Assembly (NCBI GenBank): GCA_964013575.1
Contig: CAXGWP010000005.1
Span: 22,500 to 86,499 of the forward strand
Length of the DNA stretch: 64,000 bases
Direction: 5' to 3'
Source of the DNA: BJGV01 sp964013575
Lineage (GTDB): Bacteria; Pseudomonadota; Gammaproteobacteria; Burkholderiales; Nitrosomonadaceae
The translations under genes were made by a program, and so were the position numbers. The notes beneath the pieces were generated by a model. It was not told where the DNA came from, made no database searches, and worked only from the letters and a program-made list of their open reading frames with translations. Positions 18,737 to 27,917 of the stretch are shown here, in pieces. Positions within the stretch are counted from its first letter, which is position 1, and the number at the start of each line of letters is the position of its first letter.

Positions 18737-19035
18737 GAAGCTGGCCTATAAGCCGGGTTCTGTCATGGGCAGCCATTCCTCTAGGTACACAATTACTCAT
18801 GTACTCAAGCAACCTACCCGCAGACTCGGCGAGCAACGTCAACATCTGCCTATTTGGTCTTGCTCCGGATGGAGGTTACCGCGTTTCACCGCAACTTAAT
18901 ACGCTCGTCTCTGTGGCCCTATTCCTCACCTCACGGCGGCCGGCCATTAACCGGCATCCTGCTCTTTGGAGCCCGGACTTTCCTCTCCCAATTTTTCATC
19001 ATTGAAAAAAAAGCAGCGACTACCTGGCCAGCTTC
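18737..19035 (-). ncRNA. rnpB: RNase P RNA, bacterial class A
   Basis: Catalytic RNA that trims tRNA 5' leaders. On the minus strand the RNA begins GAAGCTGGCCAGGTAGTCGC and ends GGCTTATAGGCCAGCTTC, so the ends pair as helix P1. Universally conserved segments are visible: GAGGAAAGTCCGGGCTCC, GGTGAAACGCGGTAACC, GGAGCAAGACCAAATAGG and ACAGAACCCGGCTTA. At about 299 bases it is shorter than the roughly 375-base Escherichia coli RNA; the loss appears to be in the P3 and P12 regions. It lies upstream of mraZ in the same direction. Confidence 0.96.
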
Positions 19036-19041
19036 AAAAGA

Positions 19042-19069
19042 ATCTTATCATTAAACCTAATTGAAACAA
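19042..19069 (-). promoter_or_regulatory. Predicted rnpB promoter
   Basis: On the minus strand TTGTTT (19064-19069), a 16-base spacer, and TAAGAT (19042-19047), six bases before the first base of the mature RNase P RNA. The distance to the RNA end fits a transcription start at the mature 5' end. Confidence 0.55.
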
Positions 19070-19143
19070 ACTTTTACTCTTTATACTGCATCAAGCCTTG
19101 TTTCAGTGAAGGCTATACACTTGAAGCTAATTGGAGGTAAAAT

Positions 19144-20496
19144 TTGAAAAATCACTGCTTTAAGCCTATTTTCATATCTTTTCTCTTGTCGGAGATAGAC
19201 ATAGAACCTAACAATAAACCACCTAATTCATACTCTAATTTCTTGCTTAAAGAAAATAATAGCTGTGTTTCTTGTGGTCTATGCCTACCTCATTGCCCCA
19301 CCTACCGCATGACTATGTCTGAAGCTGATTCTCCTCGTGGCCGCATAGCCCAAATGAAAGGTGTTGCAAGTGGACATATTCCAGTAAATCTCCAATTTAT
19401 TAAGCACATAGATCTCTGCCTTACCTGCCGAGCATGTGAAACGGCTTGTCCAAATCATGTGCCATATGGCCAGCTAATTGACAAAACACGATCAATGATA
19501 GCCACAACTATTCCAGAACTATCAAATGGAAAGAAATGGACCAAGAAATCTTGGCTAAAAAGAATAATAGAAAAAGAGCTTATTAGAAAACCTACACGTT
19601 TTGATAAACTTCGTTTTCTCATCTTCTCTTATCAGAAACTTGGCTTACAAGGACTATTAAAAAAACTTGTTATCCTAAAAGAAACAAAACTCTATAAGTT
19701 AAATAATCAATTACCTGAGATTAAATTTCCCCAAATCTCATCTAATAAAAAAAATATAAAGAATTCCTGGCAAAAGATTTATCCCCCAATTGGAGAACCA
19801 TGCGGTGAGGTTGGGTTATTCCTTGGCTGCGTTGCTAGGATTACAGATGTTGAAACAATTAATTCCTCAATATATGTACTTAATTGCCTTGGCTATACAG
19901 TACATATACCACCAACCCAAACCTGCTGCGGAGCCTTACACCATCATGGAGGAGATACAGATACTGCAATAGAGTTAGCTCAACAAAATGAATTGGCTTT
20001 TAAAAAATTAAATGTAAATAATATTATTACTACATCCTCTGGATGCGGTATACGTCTCACAGATTATCATTATGAATTTTCTTCAAAAATAATAGATATT
20101 AGCAAGTTTCTTGTTTCTATATGTGAATGGCGTAACTTAAAAATCAATCCATTACAAGATAAAGTTCTAGTTCATGACCCATGTACCTTACGTAATATTC
20201 TCCGTAGTTCAAAATACCCCTATGAATTATTGATTCATATACCTGAAATAAACGTCACTCCACTTGCTGGTAATGACCAATGTTGTGGGTCCGCTGGAAC
20301 ATACTTTCTTGATCAACCTGCTATGGCAGAATCACTACTAAATGATAAAATATCAAAAATAGATAGTAATACGCGCTATCTCGCTACCTCTAATACTGGC
20401 TGCCATATGTATATTGCTAACGCATTAAAAAATAAAATTCCTGAGCTTGAAGTACTACATCCAGTAACTTTACTAGCACGACAAATAAAAAAATAA
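19144..20496 (+). CDS. GlcF-like (Fe-S)-binding oxidoreductase subunit
   Basis: Resembles the iron-sulfur subunit of glycolate oxidase. Two 4Fe-4S clusters are bound by CVSCGLCLPHCP (Cys 41, 44, 47, 51) and CLTCRACETACP (Cys 92, 95, 98, 102). Two cysteine-rich CCG domains follow, with TQTCCGALHHHGG near 259 and NDQCCGSAGT near 378. It would pass electrons from a flavoprotein subunit to the quinone pool. The start is a TTG at 19144 with a strong GGAGGT five bases upstream; no ATG occurs before the first cluster. The N-terminal 38 residues are extra to the family core. The likely partner, a GlcD-like protein, is about 20 kb away at 39919, and no glcE is seen. Confidence 0.88.
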   Translation: MKNHCFKPIFISFLLSEIDIEPNNKPPNSYSNFLLKENNSCVSCGLCLPHCPTYRMTMSEADSPRGRIAQMKGVASGHIPVNLQFIKHIDLCLTCRACETACPNHVPYGQLIDKTRSMIATTIPELSNGKKWTKKSWLKRIIEKELIRKPTRFDKLRFLIFSYQKLGLQGLLKKLVILKETKLYKLNNQLPEIKFPQISSNKKNIKNSWQKIYPPIGEPCGEVGLFLGCVARITDVETINSSIYVLNCLGYTVHIPPTQTCCGALHHHGGDTDTAIELAQQNELAFKKLNVNNIITTSSGCGIRLTDYHYEFSSKIIDISKFLVSICEWRNLKINPLQDKVLVHDPCTLRNILRSSKYPYELLIHIPEINVTPLAGNDQCCGSAGTYFLDQPAMAESLLNDKISKIDSNTRYLATSNTGCHMYIANALKNKIPELEVLHPVTLLARQIKK

Positions 20497-20526
20497 ATTT
20501 ATTATATTTCCAAGCTGGAGATCTTT

Positions 20527-21153
20527 ATGCTTAATATAGAAAAAATTATTATTGGCTTTGATGGAGCCTTACGTACCCTATTTGCACCTGCACAAACAGT
20601 ACGTAAAACCCCAGGAAAAGATTTCCCAGAAACTGATCTTACCAAAATAGAAAAAAATAAATCTTCTGCCTTAATGAGGATCAACCATACAGGGGAAATC
20701 TGTGCCCAAGCACTATACCAAGGACAGGCTCTCACTGCTAAAAATATAGAAGTACAACACAGTCTGCATCAAGCAGCACACGAAGAAATTGAGCATCTTG
20801 CTTGGACTGAACAACGAATTAAAGAATTAGGGGGGAGAAAAAGTATTCTAAACCCTATTTGGTATAGCGGATCATTTTTTATTGGTGCAACAGCAGGTAT
20901 GTTTGGTGACAAATGGAATTTAGGTTTTCTTGCTGAAACTGAACACCAGGTTGAATCCCATCTCGCCAAACACTTACATTCCCTACCAGAACAAGATAAA
21001 AAAAGCCGTGCTATTGTTGGACAAATGCAAATTGATGAAGCAGAACACGCCGCTTGTGCTATATCTCATGGTGGAGTAGCACTGCCAAAACCTGTCAAGT
21101 TAGCTATGAAACTAGGATCAAAAATAATGACCAAAACAACATATTGGCTTTAA
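20527..21153 (+). CDS. coq7: 3-demethoxyubiquinol 3-hydroxylase Coq7
   Basis: Di-iron monooxygenase for the last ring hydroxylation of ubiquinone synthesis, at the inner membrane face. The carboxylate/histidine ligands are seen in NHTGEICAQALYQGQ, HEEIEHLAWTEQR, ETEHQVESHL and IDEAEHAACA, the four-helix bundle pattern of the family. 208 residues agrees with betaproteobacterial Coq7, as opposed to the flavin enzyme UbiF. CTGGAG precedes the ATG. It starts 30 bases after the GlcF-like gene, so the two may share a transcript. Confidence 0.95.
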   Translation: MLNIEKIIIGFDGALRTLFAPAQTVRKTPGKDFPETDLTKIEKNKSSALMRINHTGEICAQALYQGQALTAKNIEVQHSLHQAAHEEIEHLAWTEQRIKELGGRKSILNPIWYSGSFFIGATAGMFGDKWNLGFLAETEHQVESHLAKHLHSLPEQDKKSRAIVGQMQIDEAEHAACAISHGGVALPKPVKLAMKLGSKIMTKTTYWL

Positions 21154-21161
21154 TAAGAAGA

Positions 21162-21578
21162 TCACTTATCCAAAATTTCATAATTATGAGATATATTTGC
21201 TGTTTTTCCCAGCATAATTGAAGCTGAACAATACTTCTTTGCCGACAAATTTATTGCTCGCTCCACTTTTTTTGGATTTAAATTCCTTCCAGTTAAAGTA
21301 AAATGATAATGGATCCGAGTAAACACTTTAGGGTCCTTCTTTGTTCGCTCTGCTTCTATATTTACCATACAATCAAGAATTTCCTGACGACCCTTCTTTA
21401 AAATCATCACAACATCTAAAGCAGTACAGCCACCAGCCCCCATTAACAACATTTCCATTGGCCTCACCCCAAGGTCCTTTCCACCAATTTCAGGTGCTCC
21501 ATCCATAAGAACCGCATGCCCACCTTCAGATTTCCCTAAAAAACTTACTCCACCCTTCCATTTAATGCTTAATTTCAT
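21162..21578 (-). CDS. OsmC/Ohr family protein
   Basis: A 138-residue protein of the OsmC fold, YhfA-like subgroup. The first conserved cysteine is in GAGGCTALDVVMIL (about 50-63) and the second in KYCSASIMLGKTA (about 115-127); in this family such cysteine pairs reduce organic hydroperoxides or act as thiol-dependent detoxifiers. It converges on coq7 with only 8 bases between the stops. The YhfA-like subgroup has no settled substrate, so I give no gene symbol. Confidence 0.88.
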   Translation of the reverse strand: MKLSIKWKGGVSFLGKSEGGHAVLMDGAPEIGGKDLGVRPMEMLLMGAGGCTALDVVMILKKGRQEILDCMVNIEAERTKKDPKVFTRIHYHFTLTGRNLNPKKVERAINLSAKKYCSASIMLGKTANISHNYEILDK

Positions 21579-21666
21579 GACAACCTTTATTTATAAATTT
21601 CTTGGTATTATTTTACGCTGAAAATTAGCTTCTCTTAATTAAATTCTATAGATATAAAAACAATTC

Positions 21667-22428
21667 TCAGAATTTATCTGGGGCTGGAACCAACTGATAC
21701 CAAACAGTCCCAATAATTTCATTTAAAAAAATCGTATTATCTAAAAAGGCAGCAGCAGATGGAATAAAAGAGAATAAATTCTTATCTCTCCTTGTTACAT
21801 ATATAGTTGATGCCGGTGTAACGCTAAATCCTGCTTGCTCAAATTCTTTCATCGCTCTTGGCATATGCCAGGCATGAGTAACTAATGCAATATGAGTAAT
21901 CTTATCTTTTCTTAAAATGGAAAAACTATTATAAGCATTTTCTCGAGTGTCTCTTGAGTTTCCTTCACTCCATTTAACTGGCACATTAAACTCATTTTCC
22001 AATACTAGCTTCATTTGTTCTGCTTCTGAAGAACCTATTCCAAACGTATCGCCCCCTGACACTAATACCGGTTTCCCAGTCTGGCGATGTAAATGAGCAC
22101 CATAACGAATACGCTCTAATCCATATTGACTTACTGTATAACCATTATATTCAGGAGCTCTTATATAAGCCCCACTACCTAATATAACAATTGCCTGTAT
22201 TTTATTAATTTCAGAACTAGATTTAGATGAAATTTGTAAAGTTTTTAATGCATTCTCTGCAACTAATGGAATAGATAATATATACAATAAAAAAAACGTA
22301 GTAATAATAAAAAATTTACCTAGCACCGGATAATTTTTTAAAAAAAATATACCCATTACTCCTAAAACAATAAGATTTAATGGAGGCAACAAAAAAGCTA
22401 CTACCAAATCTCTTAAAAACCAAATCAT
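21667..22428 (-). CDS. DUF218 (YdcF/ElyC-like) membrane protein
   Basis: 253 residues with two N-terminal membrane segments (about 5-27 and 33-55) followed by a soluble DUF218 domain. Motifs are IVILGSGAY near 84, VLVSGGDTFG near 119, EAEQM and RDTRENAYNSF near 160-170, and THAWHMPRAM near 182. ElyC, a related protein, affects envelope integrity and lipid carrier metabolism; YdcF has been linked to SAM binding. The membrane anchor and length favour the ElyC-like group. It is followed by OsmC and preceded by a terminator after the cytochrome gene. Confidence 0.85.
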   Translation of the reverse strand: MIWFLRDLVVAFLLPPLNLIVLGVMGIFFLKNYPVLGKFFIITTFFLLYILSIPLVAENALKTLQISSKSSSEINKIQAIVILGSGAYIRAPEYNGYTVSQYGLERIRYGAHLHRQTGKPVLVSGGDTFGIGSSEAEQMKLVLENEFNVPVKWSEGNSRDTRENAYNSFSILRKDKITHIALVTHAWHMPRAMKEFEQAGFSVTPASTIYVTRRDKNLFSFIPSAAAFLDNTIFLNEIIGTVWYQLVPAPDKF

Positions 22429-22487
22429 AGCTTTAAGTTCTACTAATATAAAAACCTCAAAAGATAATCATTATCTCACAACAAATA

Positions 22488-22519
22488 AAAAAGCCGACAC
22501 AATTATGTATCGGCTTTTT
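22488..22519 (-). terminator. Rho-independent terminator after the cytochrome c gene
   Basis: A 10-base perfect inverted repeat (AAAAAGCCGA and TCGGCTTTTT) with a 12-base loop, ending in six T on the minus strand, 16 bases past the cytochrome stop. The A-run on the other side makes it bidirectional in principle. Confidence 0.88.
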
Positions 22520-22534
22520 AAATAAGAAACTAAT

Positions 22535-22846
22535 TTATTTGAGAGATAAAATCCATGCTACTAATTTTTTAATATTCTCATCATTAACGTTTGAATTTGG
22601 TGGCATAGGAATCGGACCCCAGGTTCCTTTAGTCCCATTCTTTACTTTTCCAGCTAAGCTTGCTGCTGCACCTGCATCTCCCTTATATTTAGCAGCTACT
22701 TGCTTAAACCCTGGTCCTACCATTTTTGCATCAACCATATGACAATTCATACAACCACTACTACTAGCCAAAGCAGAATCTGCTTGTGCAGTACCGACCA
22801 ATAAGAAGGCAGACACTGCAACTACTCCCATCCAGACAGCTTTCAT
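22535..22846 (-). CDS. Periplasmic class I cytochrome c (c-551/c-552 type)
   Basis: Small electron carrier of the periplasm. A signal peptide of about 22 residues ends in the GTAQA region. Heme attaches at CMNCH (Cys 32, Cys 35, His 36) and the axial methionine is probably Met 81 in PIPMPPN. The layout and the ending WILSLK closely resemble Nitrosomonas cytochrome c-552 and pseudomonad c-551, from memory. It may donate electrons to the terminal oxidase at 43900-48419, but that is inference. It is a monocistronic unit with its own terminator. Confidence 0.93.
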   Translation of the reverse strand: MKAVWMGVVAVSAFLLVGTAQADSALASSSGCMNCHMVDAKMVGPGFKQVAAKYKGDAGAAASLAGKVKNGTKGTWGPIPMPPNSNVNDENIKKLVAWILSLK

Positions 22847-23016
22847 AACTTTCTCCTAATAAAGTTTAAATTGAAAGAAGCCTATATTTTACCCTTAAGT
22901 CGTCATATCTGTAAGAGCTCCTGCAAAATATATACTCAACCCACGGTTATCACACATCAGCTGAACAAAACCTTATTAAAATTCAATAAAAGGCTAACAA
23001 AACTATTTAATTTAAA

Positions 23017-24696
23017 TTATGATGAATCCGTTATTGCTCCTTTACTGGCAGTAGAAGCTAATTTTGCATATTTTGCTAATACTCCCCGTGTATAACGTGG
23101 CTCTGGTGGTTTCCATTCTGCGCGGCGACTAGCAATCTCTTCTTCTGACACATTTAACTGTAATAATCTATTTTCTGCATCTATAGTAATTGAGTCCCCT
23201 TCATGCACCAATGCGATAAGGCCACCTACAAAAGCTTCAGGTGAAACATGCCCAACTACCATACCATATGTCCCACCAGAGAAACGACCATCAGTAATAA
23301 GCCCAACCGAATCTCCGAGTCCTTCACCAATCAAAGCTGCAGTTGGTGAAAGCATTTCCCGCATACCTGGACCTCCTTTTGGGCCCTCATAACGTATCAC
23401 TACTATATCTCCAGGTTGGATCTCTCTAGATACTATAGCAGACATACAATTTTCTTCTGATTCAAAAATCCTTGCAGGGCCAGTTATTTTTGGTGTCTTA
23501 ACCCCAGTTATTTTTGCCACACAACCCTCTGGAGAAAGGTTTCCTTTAAGTATAGCAAGGTGTCCCTGCCTATATAGAGGATTATCCCATTGTCTGATAA
23601 CATCCTGATCCTTTCTTGGAGCTACCGGAACATCTTTCAATATCTCAAAAACAGTCTGGCCACTAATAGTTAAACAATCTCCATGCAATAAATTATGCTC
23701 AAGCAGTATTTTCATAACTTGAGGAATACCCCCTGCGGCATGCAGATCAGTTGCAACATATCGCCCAGAAGGTTTCAAATCACATAAGACAGGTACTTTA
23801 CCACGTATTTGTTCAAAATCATCAATTGAAAGCTCTACTTCAGCAGCATGTGCAATTGCAAGAAAATGTAATACTGCATTAGTTGAACCTCCTATAGCCA
23901 TAATTACAGCAATAACATTTTCAATCGATTTTCTAGTAATAATGTCACGTGGCAATATTTGTTTTTTAATCGCATTGACTAATACTTCTGCAGAATTAAT
24001 AGAACTTTCACGTTTTTCTTTATCTTCTGCAGCCATAGTTGAAGAATAAGGTAAACTCATTCCCATTACTTCAAATGCAGATGACATGGTATTTGCAGTA
24101 AACATACCACCACAAGAACCTGCCCCAGGACAGGCATGGCGCTCAACTTCAATTAATTCTTTCTCATCAATATTATTTGCAAAGTATTGCCCAACTGCTT
24201 CAAAAGCACTAACTATAGTCAAATCACGCCCTTTGTATTTACCAGGCTTAATTGTTCCTCCATAAACAAAAATAGATGGAATATTCATCCGTGCAATTGC
24301 AATCATTGCACCAGGCATATTCTTATCACACCCACCAATTGTAATTACACCATCCATGCTCTGCGCCTGTACTGCAGTCTCAATAGAGTCTGCAATAACT
24401 TCCCGAGATACCAGCGAATATTTCATACCTTCTGTACCCATAGAAATACCATCTGATACAGTAATAGTGCCAAATATTTGTGACATTGCACCAGCTTTCT
24501 TTAAAGCACTCTCTGCATCTGTTGCCAGCTCATTTAACCCCATATTACATGGTGTAATAGTAGAAAACCCATTGGCTATTCCTACTATAGGTTTATCAAA
24601 ATCATTATCACCAAAACCTACAGCTCTAAGCATGGCACGATTTGGAGAGCGCTTTGTTCCCTTAGTAATAGCCTGACTACGCTTATTATCTGACAT
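23017..24696 (-). CDS. ilvD: Dihydroxy-acid dehydratase
   Basis: Fe-S dehydratase of isoleucine and valine synthesis, converting dihydroxy acids to 2-keto acids. 559 residues, the length of the shorter [2Fe-2S]-type enzymes. Cluster-binding motifs are GGCDKNMPGAM near 122-132 and HACPGAGSCGGMFTANTMS near 187-205, with the third cysteine in the N-terminal ITPCNMGL (about 48-55). A strong AGGAGA precedes the ATG. It is monocistronic and divergent from lgt. IlvA at 28515 acts earlier in the same pathway. Confidence 0.97.
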   Translation of the reverse strand: MSDNKRSQAITKGTKRSPNRAMLRAVGFGDNDFDKPIVGIANGFSTITPCNMGLNELATDAESALKKAGAMSQIFGTITVSDGISMGTEGMKYSLVSREVIADSIETAVQAQSMDGVITIGGCDKNMPGAMIAIARMNIPSIFVYGGTIKPGKYKGRDLTIVSAFEAVGQYFANNIDEKELIEVERHACPGAGSCGGMFTANTMSSAFEVMGMSLPYSSTMAAEDKEKRESSINSAEVLVNAIKKQILPRDIITRKSIENVIAVIMAIGGSTNAVLHFLAIAHAAEVELSIDDFEQIRGKVPVLCDLKPSGRYVATDLHAAGGIPQVMKILLEHNLLHGDCLTISGQTVFEILKDVPVAPRKDQDVIRQWDNPLYRQGHLAILKGNLSPEGCVAKITGVKTPKITGPARIFESEENCMSAIVSREIQPGDIVVIRYEGPKGGPGMREMLSPTAALIGEGLGDSVGLITDGRFSGGTYGMVVGHVSPEAFVGGLIALVHEGDSITIDAENRLLQLNVSEEEIASRRAEWKPPEPRYTRGVLAKYAKLASTASKGAITDSS

Positions 24697-24780
24697 AATT
24701 TCTCCTGGAAAATATAGAGTCTTATAACTGCAAACTTTTCTCTATAATATGTTTATATGTTTTAGCAAACATGCTTGCCG

Positions 24781-24786
24781 TATAAT
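24781..24786 (+). promoter_or_regulatory. Candidate -10 element upstream of lgt
   Basis: A perfect TATAAT 31 bases before the lgt ATG. No good -35 box stands at 16-18 bases upstream, so the promoter call is tentative in this AT-rich divergent spacer with ilvD. Confidence 0.3.
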
Positions 24787-24817
24787 CTATATTTTACAGT
24801 AAATAAAGCAGGTGCCT

Positions 24818-25624
24818 ATGCTAGTTCACCCACAGTTTGATCCAGTTGCTATTTATCTTGGCCCCCTTTCTATTCATTGGTACGGATTGATGTATTTATT
24901 AGGATTTACAATGTTCATGTTATTAGGACGATATCGTATTAAAGTTAACCCACAATCATCATTTAATAATGCCATACTGGATGATCTTATGTTTTTTGGA
25001 ATGCTAGGAGTAATATTAGGCGGTCGCTTAGGACATATTCTGTTTTATCAGTTTGATTATTATTTACAAGAACCGATAGAAATCTTTGCTATTTGGAAAG
25101 GCGGGATGTCTTTCCATGGAGGGTTCCTAGGTGTTATTACCACTATGGCGATATTAGCGCGAAAATACAAATTAGAATGGCTAGCTGTTACAGATTTTAT
25201 TGCACCACTTGTGCCACTAGGGCTTGGAGCAGGACGTATAGGTAATTTTATCAATGCTGAGTTATGGGGAAGACCAACTGATGCACCTTGGGGCATGATA
25301 TTCCCTAATGTGGATACACTCCCACGCCACCCTTCTCAAATTTATGAGTTTGCACTTGAGGGTATACTATTCTTTGTAATATTATGGGCTTATTCAGCAA
25401 AACCAAAGCCAATTGGTTCTGTTTCTGGAATATTTCTTATTAGCTATGGTTTACTCCGCTCAATTTCTGAGTTTTTTCGTGAACCTGAGGATGGATTTAT
25501 CGGAATACTTACACTAGGTGTTAGTATGGGACAATGGCTTTCTTTACCAATGATAATTGTTGGAATATGGATGTTAATTTGGGCTAATAAGAATCATCAA
25601 GAATCAAATGAACCCAAAATTTAA
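24818..25624 (+). CDS. lgt: Prolipoprotein diacylglyceryl transferase
   Basis: Integral membrane enzyme that attaches diacylglycerol to the lipobox cysteine of prolipoproteins. Family motifs are IHWYGLMYLLGF near the start, KGGMSFHGGFLG near 90-101, GRIGNFINAELWGRPT near 140-155 containing the signature arginine and asparagine, and HPSQIYE near 170. I choose the ATG at 24818 (268 residues), with AGG five bases upstream and a start MLVHPQFDP like relatives; a GTG at 24812 would add two residues. It is divergent from ilvD. Confidence 0.96.
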   Translation: MLVHPQFDPVAIYLGPLSIHWYGLMYLLGFTMFMLLGRYRIKVNPQSSFNNAILDDLMFFGMLGVILGGRLGHILFYQFDYYLQEPIEIFAIWKGGMSFHGGFLGVITTMAILARKYKLEWLAVTDFIAPLVPLGLGAGRIGNFINAELWGRPTDAPWGMIFPNVDTLPRHPSQIYEFALEGILFFVILWAYSAKPKPIGSVSGIFLISYGLLRSISEFFREPEDGFIGILTLGVSMGQWLSLPMIIVGIWMLIWANKNHQESNEPKI

Positions 25625-25637
25625 AATTATCTTCTCA

Positions 25638-26612
25638 CTATGGTATCAATATAATCTTTCCAATTACTCTACGTTGCATTATATCTCTAAGAGCATAGCT
25701 AACTTGATCTAGCGAATAAATTTTTGAGATCCTTGGGCATATTTCTCTTTCTAAAAAAAATGAAATTAAGTCTTGTACAACACAAATATATGCTGACTCT
25801 TCTCGCTGAATGAAATCACTCCAAAATACACCCATAATGGAATTACCTTTAAGTAACGGAAGATTTAAAGCTACTTTAGGAATTTTCCCGCTAGCAAAGC
25901 CCATTACCATATACCTTCCTTTCCAACCAGTAGAGCGTAATGCTTTATCTGTAATTTCTCCTCCAACAAGATCACAAACAACATCAACCCCCTTACCATT
26001 TGTCATTTTACTAATAGCATAACGAAAATCATGAGTAGAATAATTTATTAATTTACTTGCACCTGATTCCTTACATACCATCAATTTATCCTCAGTTGAA
26101 GCTGAAGCAATAACTTGCGCTCCCATTTTTCTTCCAAGTTCTACTGCTGCCAGTCCCACTCCCCCTGCAGCCCCAAGTACTAATAAAGTTTCTCCTGGTT
26201 TAAGTTGAGCCCTATACCTAAGTGTGTAATAAGAAGTTCCATATGTCATAATAAGAGCAGAAGCAACTTTAAAATCCATATTCTTTGGCATATGAAAAAC
26301 TTTACTTGCCGACACTAATACTTCTTCACAAAATCCTCCACTTCGGATAAAAGAAAATACACGGTCGCCAACTGAAATGCCATTAACACCAATCCCCACA
26401 TCTTTAACAATGCCAGCAATCTCTGCTCCTGGCGAGAACGGAAAATTGGGTTGAAACTGATACTTCCCTTGAATAATTAAAGTATCCGGATAGTTAACCC
26501 CACACGCCTTAACAGTAATGATCACATGCCCATTCTTTATCTTTGGTGAAGGAATTTCTTCAATTACCAAACTCTCTGGAGGACCAAATTCTTTACATAA
26601 AACTGCTTTCAT
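25638..26612 (-). CDS. Quinone oxidoreductase-like zinc-free MDR protein
   Basis: Medium-chain dehydrogenase/reductase of 324 residues resembling NADPH:quinone reductase (Qor). The catalytic domain starts MKAVLCKEFGPPESLVIEE; the Rossmann loop is GAAGGVGLAAVELGRKMG near 145-162. The zinc-binding cysteines of alcohol dehydrogenases are absent, which supports the quinone reductase group. In relatives it reduces quinones or enones in the cytosol. The exact substrate cannot be told from sequence. It converges on lgt with 13 bases between the stops. Confidence 0.88.
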   Translation of the reverse strand: MKAVLCKEFGPPESLVIEEIPSPKIKNGHVIITVKACGVNYPDTLIIQGKYQFQPNFPFSPGAEIAGIVKDVGIGVNGISVGDRVFSFIRSGGFCEEVLVSASKVFHMPKNMDFKVASALIMTYGTSYYTLRYRAQLKPGETLLVLGAAGGVGLAAVELGRKMGAQVIASASTEDKLMVCKESGASKLINYSTHDFRYAISKMTNGKGVDVVCDLVGGEITDKALRSTGWKGRYMVMGFASGKIPKVALNLPLLKGNSIMGVFWSDFIQREESAYICVVQDLISFFLEREICPRISKIYSLDQVSYALRDIMQRRVIGKIILIP

Positions 26613-26682
26613 CTTCTCTTTACAGTACCGATAAATTTACCTTCTTTAACAAACTTAACAATCCACCTTAGCTCTCATAAAG

Positions 26683-27723
26683 TCAATAAAGTATCTTCCA
26701 TTTCATATCCTCTCCTGCGCGTAATGGAACTAATGCCTCTCCAGCAAAATCAAATTCCATAGGAACCTTCCAATTTTCTTTTATTAATGTAATATTTCCT
26801 CTATTTCGTGGTAATCCATAAAAATCTGCACCAAAAAAACTAGCAAATCCTTCTAATTTTTCTAAAGATCCTGCCTGTTCAAAAATTTCTGCATAGAGTT
26901 CAAGCGCTGCATGAGAAGTATAGATACCAGCACAGCCACAAGTGGATTCCTTGTCATTTTTAGAATGAGGAGCGCTATCAGTTCCAAGAAAAAATTTTGG
27001 GTTGCCACTTATTGCAGCTTCAATTAATGCAAGTCGATGAATTTCCCGCTTAAGCACTGGTAAGCAATAATAATGTGGATGAATCCCACTCTGAAATATT
27101 ACGTTACGATTAAAAAGCAAATGATGCGCTGTAATAGTTGCTCCAATATTACTGGAAGATTCTGTAACAAACTCTACTGCCTCTTTAGTTGTAATGTGTT
27201 CAAGAACAATTCTTAAATTAGGAAAATTTTTAACAATTTTAATAAGAATTCTATCAATAAAAATTTTTTCTTTGTCAAAAATATCTATTTTAGGATCATT
27301 TATTTCGCCATGCACAAGCAAAGGCATTTTTTTCTGCTCCATAATTTCTAATACACGGAAGCACTTGGTTATATCAGTAACCCCTGTATCAGAATTTGTA
27401 GTAGTGCCAGCAGGATAGAATTTTACACCATAAATTTCTCCGCTTTCTTTAGCTTTCTTAATCTCAGAACTCTTCGTGTTATCAGTAAGGTATAGCGTCA
27501 TTAGCGGATTAAATTTCATTCCCATCTTCTCTGACAATGCAGAATGAATACGTGAACTATACGCTAATGCCAATTCAGTGGTTATTATTGGAGAATCAAG
27601 ATTAGGCATGACTATAGCTCGAGCAAAACGCCTTGCAGAATCAAAAATAACTGCTTGCATTTGCTTGCCATCCCTAAGATGCAAATGCATATCATCAGGA
27701 CGAGTAAAAGTGATTTTATTCAA
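26683..27723 (-). CDS. pyrC: Dihydroorotase, class II
   Basis: Zinc amidohydrolase of pyrimidine synthesis, closing carbamoyl aspartate to dihydroorotate. Metal ligands are visible in DDMHLHLRDGKQM (about 10-22), the carboxylated lysine in GVKFYPAGTTTNS near 98-110, PLLVHGEINDP, LEHITTKEA and the aspartate of LGTDSAPH near 249. 346 residues matches the class II PyrC of proteobacteria. It stands alone, divergent from the redoxin gene at 27918. Confidence 0.97.
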   Translation of the reverse strand: MNKITFTRPDDMHLHLRDGKQMQAVIFDSARRFARAIVMPNLDSPIITTELALAYSSRIHSALSEKMGMKFNPLMTLYLTDNTKSSEIKKAKESGEIYGVKFYPAGTTTNSDTGVTDITKCFRVLEIMEQKKMPLLVHGEINDPKIDIFDKEKIFIDRILIKIVKNFPNLRIVLEHITTKEAVEFVTESSSNIGATITAHHLLFNRNVIFQSGIHPHYYCLPVLKREIHRLALIEAAISGNPKFFLGTDSAPHSKNDKESTCGCAGIYTSHAALELYAEIFEQAGSLEKLEGFASFFGADFYGLPRNRGNITLIKENWKVPMEFDFAGEALVPLRAGEDMKWKILY

Positions 27724-27917
27724 ATTTATACTTACTCTAATTGGTATTTTTATATACTAAAATAGTATTTTAGCACGACAATATTTTATTATTCTAAAGA
27801 TTATATATGCTCCAATTATATGTATAACCTTCTATTTATTTTTTTAAGAAAATCTTCCTTGACGAAAAAGTAAGGCCTAACTAGTATTAGTATAGAAAAT
27901 TTTCATAGGAACCTATA

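Noticed and set aside
22871..23095. 74-codon plus-strand frame between the cytochrome gene and ilvD
   Set aside because: Overlaps the ilvD 3' end antisense, and has no ribosome site or recognisable motif.
24356..24676. 106-codon plus-strand frame
   Set aside because: Antisense shadow of the conserved N-terminal part of ilvD.
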